A stretch of DNA of 35,654 nt from Acidobacteriota bacterium (GCA_028874215.1 JAPPLF010000023.1:1-35654), one strand, 5' to 3'; positions 24,489-33,326 are shown, counted from the first letter of the stretch. Notes: a model not told the origin generated them from the letters alone. Made by a program: numbers and translations.

Positions 24489-26033
24489 ATGCTGCACTAT
24501 CTGAGGTGGCCCGATTTTGTGGTCATCTGCCTGAACCTGGGAGCCATGATCGCCATCGGGATCTACACCTCCCGCCGCAGCAAGTCGTCGGAGGCCTACT
24601 TCCTGGCCGGCCGCAGCATGCCCGGTTGGGTGGTGGGGATCTCCCTGATGTCCACCATCATCAGTTCCATGACCTTCCTGGCCATGCCCGGGTTCGCCTA
24701 CCAGGGGGACTGGCGTTACGTCCCCGGGCACATGACCTACCTCATCGCCAACCTTGCGGCGCTGTTTCTGTTCATGCCCTTCTTCCGGGCCGGCCGGTTC
24801 CCGTCGGCCTACGCCTACCTGGAGCGCCGCTTCGGCACCTGGGCCCGGCTCTACGCCGGCGCCGGTTTCATCCTCTTCCAGGTGTTCCGTCTGGGGGTCA
24901 TCCTCTACGCCGTCTCGCTGGCCATCGAGACCCTCAGCGGATTTCCGCTCCCCCTCATCATCGTGGTCTTCGGCGTCCTGGTGGCCTTCTACACCACGGC
25001 CGGCGGACTGGAGGCGGTGATCTGGACCGATGTGCTCCAGGGGGTGGCCCTGGTGGGAGGCGGGCTCCTGTGCGTGCCGGTGGTGGCCACGCTCCTTCCG
25101 GGAGGGTTGGAGCAGATCCTGACCGAGGCGTCTGCGGCCGGGAAATTCTCCATCGGAGACACCCATTTCTCCTGGGACGAGAAGACGCTCTGGGTCACGA
25201 CGCTGCTCTACTTCTTCCTCTTCCTCCAGATCATGAGCACCGACCAGATGACGGTCCAACGCTACTCCGCCATGAAGACGGACCGCGAAGCCCGGAAAGG
25301 GGTCATCCTGGGCGCCTTCTCCACGATTTCGGTCTGGTGCTATTTCACCTTCGTGGGAACCGCCCTCTACGTCTTCTACAATCACTTCCCGGCCCCGGAG
25401 TTGTCCGGTATGGCGCCCGAGCAGGTCTTTCCCTTCTTCATCCTCACCCAGATGCCGGCCGGTCTGGCCGGGCTGATCGTTTCGGGTCTGCTGGCCGCGG
25501 CCATGTCCACCCTCGACTCCAGCATCAACGCCTCCTCCGCCACCGTGACCACCGACTTCTACCGGCGGCTGGTGGCGCCGGATCGGGACGAGGCGCACTA
25601 CGTCACGGTGGGCCGCTGGCTCTCGGTGGTCTTCGGGGCGGTCATGATCGGTGCTGCGCTGACCATCTACCTCACCCGCACCGAGACCCTGATGGACCTC
25701 CAGAGCCTCCTCATGTCCATTCTCAGCGGCGGACTGCTGGGACTCTTCCTGCTGGGTTTCCTCACTCGCCGGGTGGACAGCCGGTCGGCCGCCGCGGCCA
25801 CCGTCTTCGTCGTGGCCGGTGTCTGTCTCTGGGTCTTCGTGGGCAGCGAGACGGGCGCCCGAATCTGGCCGGCGCTGGCCGGGTTCTTTCCCGACCGGTT
25901 CTGGATCATCGTCCTGGCCAACCTGGCACTGCTGGGACTGGGATACCTGATCAGCTGGCTCCCGCGGAAGAGCCCGGTCCGGGACCTGACGAATCTCACC
26001 GTCTGGACTCAGAAAAAGCGACCGTCAGGTTAG
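24489..26033 (+). CDS. Sodium:solute symporter (SSS family)
   Basis: This 514-residue transporter has about 13 membrane helices and the LeuT-type SSS fold. Family marks are YFLAGRSMPGWVVGISLMST near residues 37-56, with the unwound Na+ site helix and FLAMPGFAY. Also present are GGLEAVIWTDVLQG and the second Na+ site region AAAMSTLDSSINASSATV near 336-353. It takes up a small organic solute, such as a sugar, an organic acid or a nucleobase, using the sodium gradient. The substrate cannot be read from sequence. It is divergent from the ferredoxin-like gene (142 bases apart) and convergent with the DUF6178-type gene. Confidence 0.92.
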   Translation: MLHYLRWPDFVVICLNLGAMIAIGIYTSRRSKSSEAYFLAGRSMPGWVVGISLMSTIISSMTFLAMPGFAYQGDWRYVPGHMTYLIANLAALFLFMPFFRAGRFPSAYAYLERRFGTWARLYAGAGFILFQVFRLGVILYAVSLAIETLSGFPLPLIIVVFGVLVAFYTTAGGLEAVIWTDVLQGVALVGGGLLCVPVVATLLPGGLEQILTEASAAGKFSIGDTHFSWDEKTLWVTTLLYFFLFLQIMSTDQMTVQRYSAMKTDREARKGVILGAFSTISVWCYFTFVGTALYVFYNHFPAPELSGMAPEQVFPFFILTQMPAGLAGLIVSGLLAAAMSTLDSSINASSATVTTDFYRRLVAPDRDEAHYVTVGRWLSVVFGAVMIGAALTIYLTRTETLMDLQSLLMSILSGGLLGLFLLGFLTRRVDSRSAAAATVFVVAGVCLWVFVGSETGARIWPALAGFFPDRFWIIVLANLALLGLGYLISWLPRKSPVRDLTNLTVWTQKKRPSG

Positions 26034-26041
26034 GACGAAGA

Positions 26042-26069
26042 GTGGGCGCCCACGAGGGGTGTCCCTACG
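26042..26069. repeat. Palindrome and possible dispersed-repeat half at convergent gene ends
   Basis: GTGGGCGCCCAC (26042-26053) is a perfect 12-base palindrome, followed by GAGGGGTGTCCCTACGG. Read on the minus strand, the unit starts CCGTAGGGACACCCC and supplies the TAG stop of the DUF6178-type gene. It looks like half of the short dispersed GC-rich inverted repeats common in some metagenomic genomes. Only one copy is seen in this window, so the repeat nature is unproven. Confidence 0.3.
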
Positions 26070-27339
26070 GTACCTGGGCCGCCTCCAGGTACCGGTCGGC
26101 CCGTTCCAGGTCCGACCGGTTCTTGAGGAACCGCCGCCGCCGCTTTTCCCGGATCTCCACCAGCAGGAGCGGATAGTTCCGGGACAGTTCCGCCAGGGCG
26201 TCAGCCAACGGCGACCCGGCTTCGAGGGAGTCCCGGGCCCGGATCTTTCGGGCCCGGTCGCGCAGTTCCACCAACCGGCTGTAGCCGGTGTGGAAGAAGG
26301 ATTGCAGGTAGTGGCGCCCGAGTCCGTCCCGGGCCCGGTTCAAGTCTCCTTCGGCCCAGACCTCCAGTCCCAGGTTGATGCCGGTGAGCGCCTTGCGGAT
26401 GGCCCGCTTGACCCGGGAGGTCCGGTTGGGAGGGATCCGGTCGGCGGAGAGGATCTTGTTGCAGACGAAGAACAGCTCCTCCAACAGCGGTTCCAGCTCG
26501 TGGGGCCGGGCGAAGGCGGCCATGGCCTGGAAAAGGAGGAGGGGACCCTGCTTCATCCGGGCCACTGGTGAGGGCAGGGTGCCGACGGCTCGCAGTTGGT
26601 CGCGCATTTTCTCCGGAAGCGGCGTCCCCGGAGGCAGATAGGCATACACGTCCAGGGCGTCGAAGTAATCCTGGAAACCCAGGTCCTCGATCCGCCGTTT
26701 CCGATTCTGATAGGCGGCCTCCTCCAGTTCGATGGAGGTGCGGTAGCGGGATTCCTGGATCCAGAGGCGGGTCTCCTCCGGGCCCAGCTCGTACAGCTTC
26801 AAAAGCAGGGCGCGGGCGAGCCGGGATTCCTCCGGATTCCTGGGCAACTGGACCAGGTAGGAGCGGTCCGGGGTTTCCATGAAGTCCCCGTCTGGAGCGG
26901 GACCCGGATCGTCGTCCACGATCTCCTCGAACCTGATCCGGCGTTTGAGCCAGAGTTCCAGGAGTTGCCGGTCGGTGCCCCGGACGATTTTGGCGGCCAC
27001 CGGGTTCTCGGTTTGGATGATCTGTGCCGCCCAGAAGAGGAACTTCCCAGCGTTGGCGCGGTCGCGGTTCCAGAGGTCCAGGTCCAGAACGCCCTGCCAC
27101 TGCGCCTCGGTGATGTGGGGCAACAGCGCCTGGATCCGGTGCTCGCCCAACTCCTTGAGTCCGAAGTAAAGCTGGGGGACGGAAAGGCGCCGAATCCGGG
27201 AGCGGTTCTCCGCCGTCTCCAGAAGACCGGCCAGGTCCACCGGGGCGTAGCAGGTCCGGTAGATGAGTTCGGAAGGACGGCGGAGCCCCACGGAAGCCAG
27301 GGCGGATGCTTTCGGATCCTGATCAGTCACGTTCGTCAT
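26065..27339 (-). CDS. DUF6178-like protein of unknown function
   Basis: The 424-residue protein is soluble and mostly helical. It shows the pattern LYFGLKELGEHRIQALLPHI followed by AQWQGVLDLDLWNRDR, and later IELEEAAYQNRKRRIEDLGF with DALDVYAYLPP. This resembles, from memory, DUF6178 proteins known mainly from Desulfobacterota-like bacteria. No catalytic motif is evident and no function is known. The C-terminal 60 residues are rich in Arg. The ATG at 27339 lacks a ribosome binding site and is the first Met of the recognised part. A GTG three codons later is possible. It is the last gene of the six-gene minus-strand run, 14 bases after the endonuclease V stop. Confidence 0.72.
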   Translation of the reverse strand: MTNVTDQDPKASALASVGLRRPSELIYRTCYAPVDLAGLLETAENRSRIRRLSVPQLYFGLKELGEHRIQALLPHITEAQWQGVLDLDLWNRDRANAGKFLFWAAQIIQTENPVAAKIVRGTDRQLLELWLKRRIRFEEIVDDDPGPAPDGDFMETPDRSYLVQLPRNPEESRLARALLLKLYELGPEETRLWIQESRYRTSIELEEAAYQNRKRRIEDLGFQDYFDALDVYAYLPPGTPLPEKMRDQLRAVGTLPSPVARMKQGPLLLFQAMAAFARPHELEPLLEELFFVCNKILSADRIPPNRTSRVKRAIRKALTGINLGLEVWAEGDLNRARDGLGRHYLQSFFHTGYSRLVELRDRARKIRARDSLEAGSPLADALAELSRNYPLLLVEIREKRRRRFLKNRSDLERADRYLEAAQVP

Positions 27340-27353
27340 TATACGGGAGAGCG

Positions 27354-28022
27354 TTACCGGCTCCCGGTCTGTTTGGCCGCCAGGTTGTGGGCTTGCCGGA
27401 TCGGCTCCGGGAGCCGGTAGCGGGGGGTGACGGCCCGCGTCCAGTTCACGCAGGCTTCCAGGGGCAGCCCGTATCCCACCGAGACGAAGACGGGCCGGAC
27501 CCCGGTGCGGGTGCGCAGGACCACGCCCAGCAGTTCGCGTCCGTCCAACAGGGGACTGAGCGATCCCTTGGTCAACTCCGGCTCCTCGTATTTGCCGCAG
27601 AGGCGGGTTTTGCCCACGCCGATGGTGGGAATCCCGAGCCACAGGCCCAGATGGCAGGCGATTCCGAATCGCCGGGGATGAGCCCGTCCGTGACCGTCCA
27701 CCAGGATCATCTCCGGCGGCGCCGAGAGCCGGTCCAGGGCCTTCAGGATCGGAGGCAGTTCCCGAAAGCTCAGCAATCCGGGGACGTAGGGAAAGGGCGT
27801 GGGTGTGGTGGCCACCGCCGATTCCACGAGTTCCAGGGAGGGGAAGGCAAGGACCGCGACGGTGGCGACGGAGAGGCCGAGCGGGCGGCTGTAACCGACG
27901 TCCACGCCGGCGATTTTTTCCGGCTCAGGCAAGGGAAGGTCAGTATGGATGCGGGAGCGGAGCCGCTTCTGGAGTTGGACCGCCTCCTTTGGAGTGAGGT
28001 CCCACGAGTGCAGCGGTTCCAT
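27354..28022 (-). CDS. nfi: Endonuclease V (deoxyinosine-specific)
   Basis: Endonuclease V nicks DNA one base 3' of deoxyinosine and starts repair of deaminated adenine. The 222-residue protein has the RNase H-like core with metal-binding Asp41 (AGVDVGYS), Glu88 (LSFRELP) and Asp109 (ILVDGHGRAHPRRFG). It also has the wedge motif PYVPG (residues 78-82) that separates the strands at the lesion, and Lys139 in IGVGKTRL. The ATG at 28022 has GGAG about ten bases upstream; the longer frame above it is a shadow. It lies 32 bases after a CehA-type gene and 14 bases before the DUF6178-type gene. Confidence 0.95.
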   Translation of the reverse strand: MEPLHSWDLTPKEAVQLQKRLRSRIHTDLPLPEPEKIAGVDVGYSRPLGLSVATVAVLAFPSLELVESAVATTPTPFPYVPGLLSFRELPPILKALDRLSAPPEMILVDGHGRAHPRRFGIACHLGLWLGIPTIGVGKTRLCGKYEEPELTKGSLSPLLDGRELLGVVLRTRTGVRPVFVSVGYGLPLEACVNWTRAVTPRYRLPEPIRQAHNLAAKQTGSR

Positions 28023-28054
28023 GCAACGGGCTCCGGGTCGAATCGGGGACCGCT

Positions 28055-29680
28055 TCAACGCCGGGGAATGGCCAGCCCCTCTGCGTCGCGGGTATCCCGA
28101 TAGCGTTTCAACCGGGCATGAATGTCCCGGTACCGGTCGCGGATCTCCGGAGTCAGGGCCGAGCGGATGGACCCTTCCAGGCGCGCCAGAATCTGCCCGC
28201 AGGCGTCGTCGTCGAAGGGGAGCCGCCCGCCCACGTCGACGTAGACCGGGTTGGAGTGAGCCTCGGTCCCCGGATCTCCGTAGGCCCTGACACCGACCCA
28301 TCCGCTCCCGGAGACCTGAAGCCTTTCCGCATGGTCCCAGATGCTTCGTCCGTCCGCGTCGAAGTAGCGGGAGACGACCCTGCCGTTCCATATGATTTCC
28401 AGGGTCCGTACCGGATAGAGCGGGCTCCGGACCCGGGCCTCCAACTCCAGGGCGACGGGCTCTCCTCCGGGGAAGTGAAGCGACTTTCCGGGACCCTTCC
28501 CGTTGACCGAGACCAGCAGCATGGGGCCGCTGGTCACGAAGCTGCGTCCCTGGACCACCCCCTCCATAAAGCCGCGCGGCGTCGGTTCCGTCTCCGAGAA
28601 GACGTAGGTGATGCTGTCACCCAGCTCCCGGCTGTAGGGAAAATCGGACGCGCCCACGATGGGCCAGCGGTAACCGAGGTTCAGGAAATCGTACCAGCCG
28701 TCCAGACCCAGGCCCCGGTAACCACCCAGTTGCAACAATTCCAGGAAGTCCGACTTGCCGGTCAGGCCCACGTAGTCCGCCTCCAGGCGGTAGTAGCCGC
28801 CGTGGTTGAGACCCATGTAGCCCCCCAGTTCCCTCGCTTGGTCCCCGATGACGGCCAGTGAGGGGCCCAGGTTGGCGTCGGCGGTCCACCCTGCGGCCGG
28901 AACGTAATCCTTGGCCAAAACGACGGTGACGTGCCCCATGGAGGAGTTGCGGTATTCCTGGCCCGACGACAGGAAATAGCCGCCCCGCCGGACCTCCGAC
29001 GCCGGACCCAGACCGTGGGCCTGGCGCCACGATTCGAACTCCCGGCCCAGGGCGTAACCGCCCGTGTTCATGGACAGGCTGTAGGCATAGCGGATGTCCT
29101 TGGCGGAAGTGAGCACCAGCAGTTGGTCGTCGTTGCTTCCGTCGCGCTCGAAGTGGATGTGGGTGTCGCCGGAGTACCAGCCCAGCTCCGCCATGTCGAT
29201 CCAGCGGGACACGGCGATGGTGGCTTGGCGGACCTCATTCTTCTCCAGCCGGAACACCCGCCGGCTGCGCTGGTATTCGTATCCTTTTCCCACCTCCACC
29301 ACGCAGTGGCCGGGAGGGACCCGGACGCTGACGGAGCCGTCGGTGAAGAAGTAATCGTCGAGCTTCCGAAACCTCATGGGCCCCTGGCGCTCTCCATTGG
29401 TTCGCCGCAGCGAGTAGGCGAGATACGGATCCTGCCGGGGCTCCTGGGTGCCTCCGTTGATGCTGACCGTGGCGCTGACCGGGCGGCCGGTCCGCCCGTC
29501 GACGATCCGAAGCTGGAGCGTCGCGGCGTCGGGGCCGGGATCGGGCAGGGGAGGCGGAAGGGGACGGTGCTCGCTGATCTGGGCGTAGCGGCGCGTCTGC
29601 ATGGAGTGGACGAAGGTCAGAAACAGCAATCCCGCAAAGGGAAGAATCAGCCTCAGGCGTATCCGGCCGGGTCGGCTCAT
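28055..29680 (-). CDS. CehA/McbA-type PHP metallohydrolase, copy 1
   Basis: The 541-residue protein starts with a single hydrophobic signal or anchor helix (about 9-25), then a proline-rich linker. Next comes a carboxypeptidase-regulatory-like beta domain (about 52-155, LRIVDGRTGRPVSATVSING to KGYEYQRS). A PHP-type metallohydrolase domain with GDTHIHF (Asp172, His174, His176), GLNHGGYYRLE and VGASDFPYSRELG follows. CehA and McbA hydrolyse carbamate esters, and many homologues of this secreted type have unknown substrates. It shares the same layout and much of its sequence with the gene just upstream, with the GDTHIHF motif at identical residue numbers. Its ATG overlaps the stop of that gene by four bases. 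Confidence 0.82.
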   Translation of the reverse strand: MSRPGRIRLRLILPFAGLLFLTFVHSMQTRRYAQISEHRPLPPPLPDPGPDAATLQLRIVDGRTGRPVSATVSINGGTQEPRQDPYLAYSLRRTNGERQGPMRFRKLDDYFFTDGSVSVRVPPGHCVVEVGKGYEYQRSRRVFRLEKNEVRQATIAVSRWIDMAELGWYSGDTHIHFERDGSNDDQLLVLTSAKDIRYAYSLSMNTGGYALGREFESWRQAHGLGPASEVRRGGYFLSSGQEYRNSSMGHVTVVLAKDYVPAAGWTADANLGPSLAVIGDQARELGGYMGLNHGGYYRLEADYVGLTGKSDFLELLQLGGYRGLGLDGWYDFLNLGYRWPIVGASDFPYSRELGDSITYVFSETEPTPRGFMEGVVQGRSFVTSGPMLLVSVNGKGPGKSLHFPGGEPVALELEARVRSPLYPVRTLEIIWNGRVVSRYFDADGRSIWDHAERLQVSGSGWVGVRAYGDPGTEAHSNPVYVDVGGRLPFDDDACGQILARLEGSIRSALTPEIRDRYRDIHARLKRYRDTRDAEGLAIPRR

Positions 29681-31374
29681 CTCGATGCCGCTCCTTTTGC
29701 GGCGACCGGCCCCGCGGCGGACCGGCTTGCTTCAGCCTCTGCGATCCGGGCGGCGGAGGGTAGCGCCAAGCCTTGCGGATCGCCGGTATCCCGGTAGCGG
29801 GCCAGCCGGTCCCGGAGGGTCCGGACCCGGGCCAGCACGCTCTTTGCGGGAATGGCGCGGAGGGAGGAATCCAGCCGGGCCAGAATCTGGCCGCAGGCGT
29901 CGTCGTCAAAGGGGAGCTTGCCGTCGAGATAGACGTAGACGGGATTGGTGTGGGCTTCGGTCCCGGCGTCGGAATAAGCCCTCACCGCCACCCAGCCGCT
30001 GGAAGAGGCTTCGATCCTGCGGCTCAGTTCCCAGTGGGATCGGCCCTCGGCGGCGAAGGCCCGCGACACAACGCGTCCGTTCCGGATCAGGTCCACGTAT
30101 CGGACCGGATAAAGGGGACTGGAGACTCGGATCTCCACTTCCAGCTCCAAACTGGTTTTCTCCTTCGCCAGGATCGACTCTCCCGGCCGCTTCCCGTTGA
30201 CGGTGACCAGGAGCATGGGCCCGGAGGTGGCGAAGCTTTCCCCCCGGAGCAGGCCCTCGATGAACCCTCGGGGGGTGGGGGGCTCGGAAGCCCGCACATA
30301 AGTGATGCAGTCCCCCAATTCGCGGGTGGCCGGGTAGTCGGAGGCGCCCGCCATGGGCCAGCGGTAGCCAAGATTCAGGAAGTCGTACCACCCGTCCAGA
30401 CCGAGCCCCCGATACCCTCCGAACTGGAGCAGTTCCAGGAAGTCCATCTTTCCCGAAAGAGCCAGGGAGTCCGCCTCCAGGCGCGTGTAGCCGCCGTGAT
30501 TGAGACCGATCACTCCCCCCAGTTCCCGAGCCTGGTCGCCGATGACCCCCAGCGACGGCCCCCTGTCGGTGTTCGGGGTGTGACCGGTTCCCGGGACGTA
30601 ATCCCGGGCCATGAGGATGGTCACATGCCCCAGGGTCCGGGTCCGGTACTCCTGGCCGGAGGTGAGGAAGTAGGGGCCTCGATTGCGGATCGAGCCGTCG
30701 CCCAGGCCGTGGGCCTGATGCCACGACTCGAAAGCTCCGCCCAACGAGTAGCCCCGCGTGTTCATGGAGAGGCTGAAGGCGTAGCGAATGTCCCGGGCCG
30801 AGGTCAGCGTCAGCAGGCTGTCGTCATTGGTTCCCGTGCGGTCGAAGTGGATGTGGGTGTCCCCGGAATACCAGCCCAGAGCGGCCATGTCGATCCAGCG
30901 GGAGAGGGTGACGGTGGCGTCCAGGATCTGCCCCGGATCCAGTTCGAAGGTGCGGTGCGACGGAACGTATTCGTAGCCCTTGCGCACCTCCACCGTGCAT
31001 CGTCCTGGCGGCACCTTCAGGCTGAGGGTGCCGTCGGTGTAGAAGTAGTAGCTCAGCGGACGGAACCGGATCGGTCCCTTGTGCCGGTTGGCCGAACGCC
31101 TCAGCGAATGCTCCAGGTAGGCCTCCTCACCCTCGACGGCTCCTCCGTTGACGCTCACGGTGGCGCTGACGGGAGTATCCGATCCTCGCTCCACGATCTT
31201 CAGATTCAGGGTCGCCGCGTCGGCTCCGGCCTCCACCGGAGGAGGAGGCGCCGGGGCCGGCACTTCGATCTGACGGTGGCGGCTCAGTTGCATGGAGTAG
31301 GCGAACGAGATCAGGAGGCTGCCCAGAAACAGGATCCGGAGTCGTTTCACGGCCGGACGGGTCGGGCTCGTCAT
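29677..31374 (-). CDS. CehA/McbA-type PHP metallohydrolase, copy 2
   Basis: The 565-residue paralogue of the preceding entry lies immediately upstream in the operon. It has an N-terminal anchor (about 11-28), a Pro/Ala linker, a regulatory-like beta domain with VPPGRCTVEVRKGYEY, and a PHP domain with GDTHIHF (His174, His176). GLNHGGYTRLE, GASDYPATRELG and the late SGPMLLVTVNGK follow. The C-terminus carries an extra Ala-rich tail of about 25 residues absent from copy 1. The substrate is unknown. It is expected outside the cytoplasm, anchored to or released from the inner membrane. Its start is 19 bases after the hexokinase stop, so co-transcription is likely. Confidence 0.82.
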   Translation of the reverse strand: MTSPTRPAVKRLRILFLGSLLISFAYSMQLSRHRQIEVPAPAPPPPVEAGADAATLNLKIVERGSDTPVSATVSVNGGAVEGEEAYLEHSLRRSANRHKGPIRFRPLSYYFYTDGTLSLKVPPGRCTVEVRKGYEYVPSHRTFELDPGQILDATVTLSRWIDMAALGWYSGDTHIHFDRTGTNDDSLLTLTSARDIRYAFSLSMNTRGYSLGGAFESWHQAHGLGDGSIRNRGPYFLTSGQEYRTRTLGHVTILMARDYVPGTGHTPNTDRGPSLGVIGDQARELGGVIGLNHGGYTRLEADSLALSGKMDFLELLQFGGYRGLGLDGWYDFLNLGYRWPMAGASDYPATRELGDCITYVRASEPPTPRGFIEGLLRGESFATSGPMLLVTVNGKRPGESILAKEKTSLELEVEIRVSSPLYPVRYVDLIRNGRVVSRAFAAEGRSHWELSRRIEASSSGWVAVRAYSDAGTEAHTNPVYVYLDGKLPFDDDACGQILARLDSSLRAIPAKSVLARVRTLRDRLARYRDTGDPQGLALPSAARIAEAEASRSAAGPVAAKGAASR

Positions 31375-31393
31375 GTCAGCTTCTCCAAGGGCG

Positions 31394-32707
31394 TCAATCG
31401 TCCGCCCGGGCTTCCACTGCCGAAGAGGCCAGGGCGGCGCCGATTCCGGACCCGTCCTTGACCAGACGGCATTCTATCCGTTCGGCCCGGGATCCGAGGA
31501 CATTTCGGAACATCCGGCGCATGGCTTCCGGATAACCTGGAGCGTGTTCGAACAGCGAGCCGTCCACGGTCATCACGTGGTCATCCTCCAACTCCGGATC
31601 GGCCCACTCCGCCGTGGCGATCATGGCCAGCGCACTGAGTTGTGCCGACCGCCTCAGGATCATCCGGGCCAGAGAGACCGCCTGCCGCCGCTGCTCCAGG
31701 CCATTATCCACCACGCCCGACCTTTCCAGGAAGCGGCGGGTCTCGGGCAGGCCGCCCGCATCCGCCGCCAGGTGCGAGAGGTCCTCCGCGCCCACGGCGC
31801 CCCGCTCTCCGAAGCTCCCCAGCGGATGGATCCCGGCCAAGAGCCGCCGAAGAAGCCCCCCCAGGTAGCGGCCGGCCACCATCTTCTCGAACCGTTGCTG
31901 TCCCGGATTTCGGGACCGCGAGTCCAGGTCCCGGTCGACGGGCGTGAGGACCCGGTTCCGAAGCGGGCCGAAGTCGAAGTTGCCGCACTCGAAATTGATG
32001 GCCGTGGACCCGAGCCAGGCGGCCAGGTTGGTTCCGGTCCCCAGGATTCCCCCGGCGAGGGTCCGGCGGTCCTGGAAATATCCCAGGATCAAGGTTCCCA
32101 CCGTGTCGTTCAGCAGGACGTTGACCTTCACTCCTTGCAGACCGGCCTCCCGGCAGGCCCGGGCCAGTTCGGGGACCGGATCCCGTCCCACCAGGTCGGG
32201 CAGGTCCCACTCCTTGGTCCATTTCAGGAGGACGCCCCGGTCCGCCGACTCCATGCGGGTGGGAAAGGCGAAGGTGAACCCCACCCGGAGGCCGGAGGCG
32301 GCGACCTCCTCCTCCTCCAAAGTCCGGGCGATGCCGCCGGCGAGGAATCGAAAGAGGTCCCGGGAATGGACCTGGTGACCCGCCTCTCCCCCCTTGAGCT
32401 TCGAAGGAATGGGAAAGACCCGGATTCGGGGGCTCCCGGCGAGACTTTGATCCGGGTCGACCGAGAGCACCACTACCCGGAAGTTGGTGCCGCTCAGGTC
32501 CAGACCCACGTAGGTTCCGGGGTGGAAACGGGCCGTTTTGGGAATGAAGGTCCGGATCATGGCCAGGGAACCGGAGCGGTCCGCCGCCAGTCCCAAGTCC
32601 ATCTGACGCTTGAATTCATCGATGATGGAACGGGCCGTCGCCAGCGTTGAAAGGTCCCAACTCCGGGCCGGGGAACCGTCTTCTGCGGGGTGGGAAACCA
32701 AATTCAC
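31394..32707 (-). CDS. Eukaryote-type hexokinase
   Basis: This 437-residue protein belongs to the hexokinase family typical of eukaryotes (Hexokinase_1 and Hexokinase_2 domains), not to the bacterial ROK or Glk types. It phosphorylates glucose or a similar hexose with ATP. Seen are the phosphate-1 loop YVGLDLSGTNFRVVV (about 66-80) and the FTFAFPT segment with Thr164-Lys165 in WTKEW. Also present are Asn200-Asp201 with the catalytic Asp in LLNDTVGT, the GTGTN loop, Glu240 in INFECGNF, and Glu274 in GQQRFEKMVAGRYLG. All expected sugar-binding residues are present. The frame is open further upstream. I start at the GTG at 32707, which overlaps the dinB-like stop as GTGA and leaves the usual N-terminal helix. 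Confidence 0.88.
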   Translation of the reverse strand: MNLVSHPAEDGSPARSWDLSTLATARSIIDEFKRQMDLGLAADRSGSLAMIRTFIPKTARFHPGTYVGLDLSGTNFRVVVLSVDPDQSLAGSPRIRVFPIPSKLKGGEAGHQVHSRDLFRFLAGGIARTLEEEEVAASGLRVGFTFAFPTRMESADRGVLLKWTKEWDLPDLVGRDPVPELARACREAGLQGVKVNVLLNDTVGTLILGYFQDRRTLAGGILGTGTNLAAWLGSTAINFECGNFDFGPLRNRVLTPVDRDLDSRSRNPGQQRFEKMVAGRYLGGLLRRLLAGIHPLGSFGERGAVGAEDLSHLAADAGGLPETRRFLERSGVVDNGLEQRRQAVSLARMILRRSAQLSALAMIATAEWADPELEDDHVMTVDGSLFEHAPGYPEAMRRMFRNVLGSRAERIECRLVKDGSGIGAALASSAVEARADD

Positions 32708-33219
32708 ATTCCCGGCGGGTTCTCGTCGGCCGAGGGACCGTAGAGGGCGGGGACCGGGATGTCGTTCAGGCGCAGGTAGACTCCCAGTTGGGCGCGGTGG
32801 TGAATCAGGTGATTCATGACGAAGCTCCGCAATACCGCGATTTTGGGCATGCTGAATATGGTGACGCCGTTTTTGAGGAGCGACCAGGGCAACAGGAAGG
32901 CCGCGTCGTCGGCGCCGGCGATGGAGGCGCGCGCCTCCCGGACGTGCTGGTCGAATTCGGCGAGCATCTGGTCCACACTCGTGGGAGCCGGGGGTTGCGG
33001 GAGGGGTTTCCCATCGGGCATGAGGTCCAGCTCGTCCTCCTGGATGGTGAGGGTGGCCCAATAGGGGATGTTGGCCAGGTGACCCGCCAGCCAGATCATG
33101 CTCCCGGACCTGGCGTGGGGTTTCCAGTCGAACCGGTCTTCCGGAACCCGCTCCAGGGTCCTGCGGGCGCCGTCCATCTCCTGGTCGAACTCGGGCAACA
33201 AGGCTTCGCTGATGGACAT
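32704..33219 (-). CDS. DinB-family four-helix protein
   Basis: This 171-residue protein of the DinB/DUF664 superfamily is a four-helix bundle that usually binds a divalent metal through three histidines. Candidates are the His in WLAGHLANI and two in MNHLIHHRAQLG. Members act as thiol-dependent transferases or hydrolases (for example bacillithiol or mycothiol S-transferases), but many have no known role. GGAGGT eight bases before the ATG at 33219 fixes the start over the longer open frame. It opens the six-gene minus-strand run; its stop overlaps the hexokinase start. It is divergent from murB with 107 bases between the starts. Confidence 0.85.
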   Translation of the reverse strand: MSISEALLPEFDQEMDGARRTLERVPEDRFDWKPHARSGSMIWLAGHLANIPYWATLTIQEDELDLMPDGKPLPQPPAPTSVDQMLAEFDQHVREARASIAGADDAAFLLPWSLLKNGVTIFSMPKIAVLRSFVMNHLIHHRAQLGVYLRLNDIPVPALYGPSADENPPGM

Positions 33220-33326
33220 CTTTTGACACCTCCGTGGGCCGGCGGCTCCGGGGACCTTGTCCGCCGAGGCCGTTCTCCGGCAGAATCTCTCAAAGATCGG
33301 AAAAGGGGTCAATCGGAAAACACATC

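Noticed and set aside
32708-33229. N-terminal extension of the hexokinase frame to 33229
   Set aside because: It would overlap nearly all of the DinB-family gene, which has clear motifs and a strong ribosome binding site.
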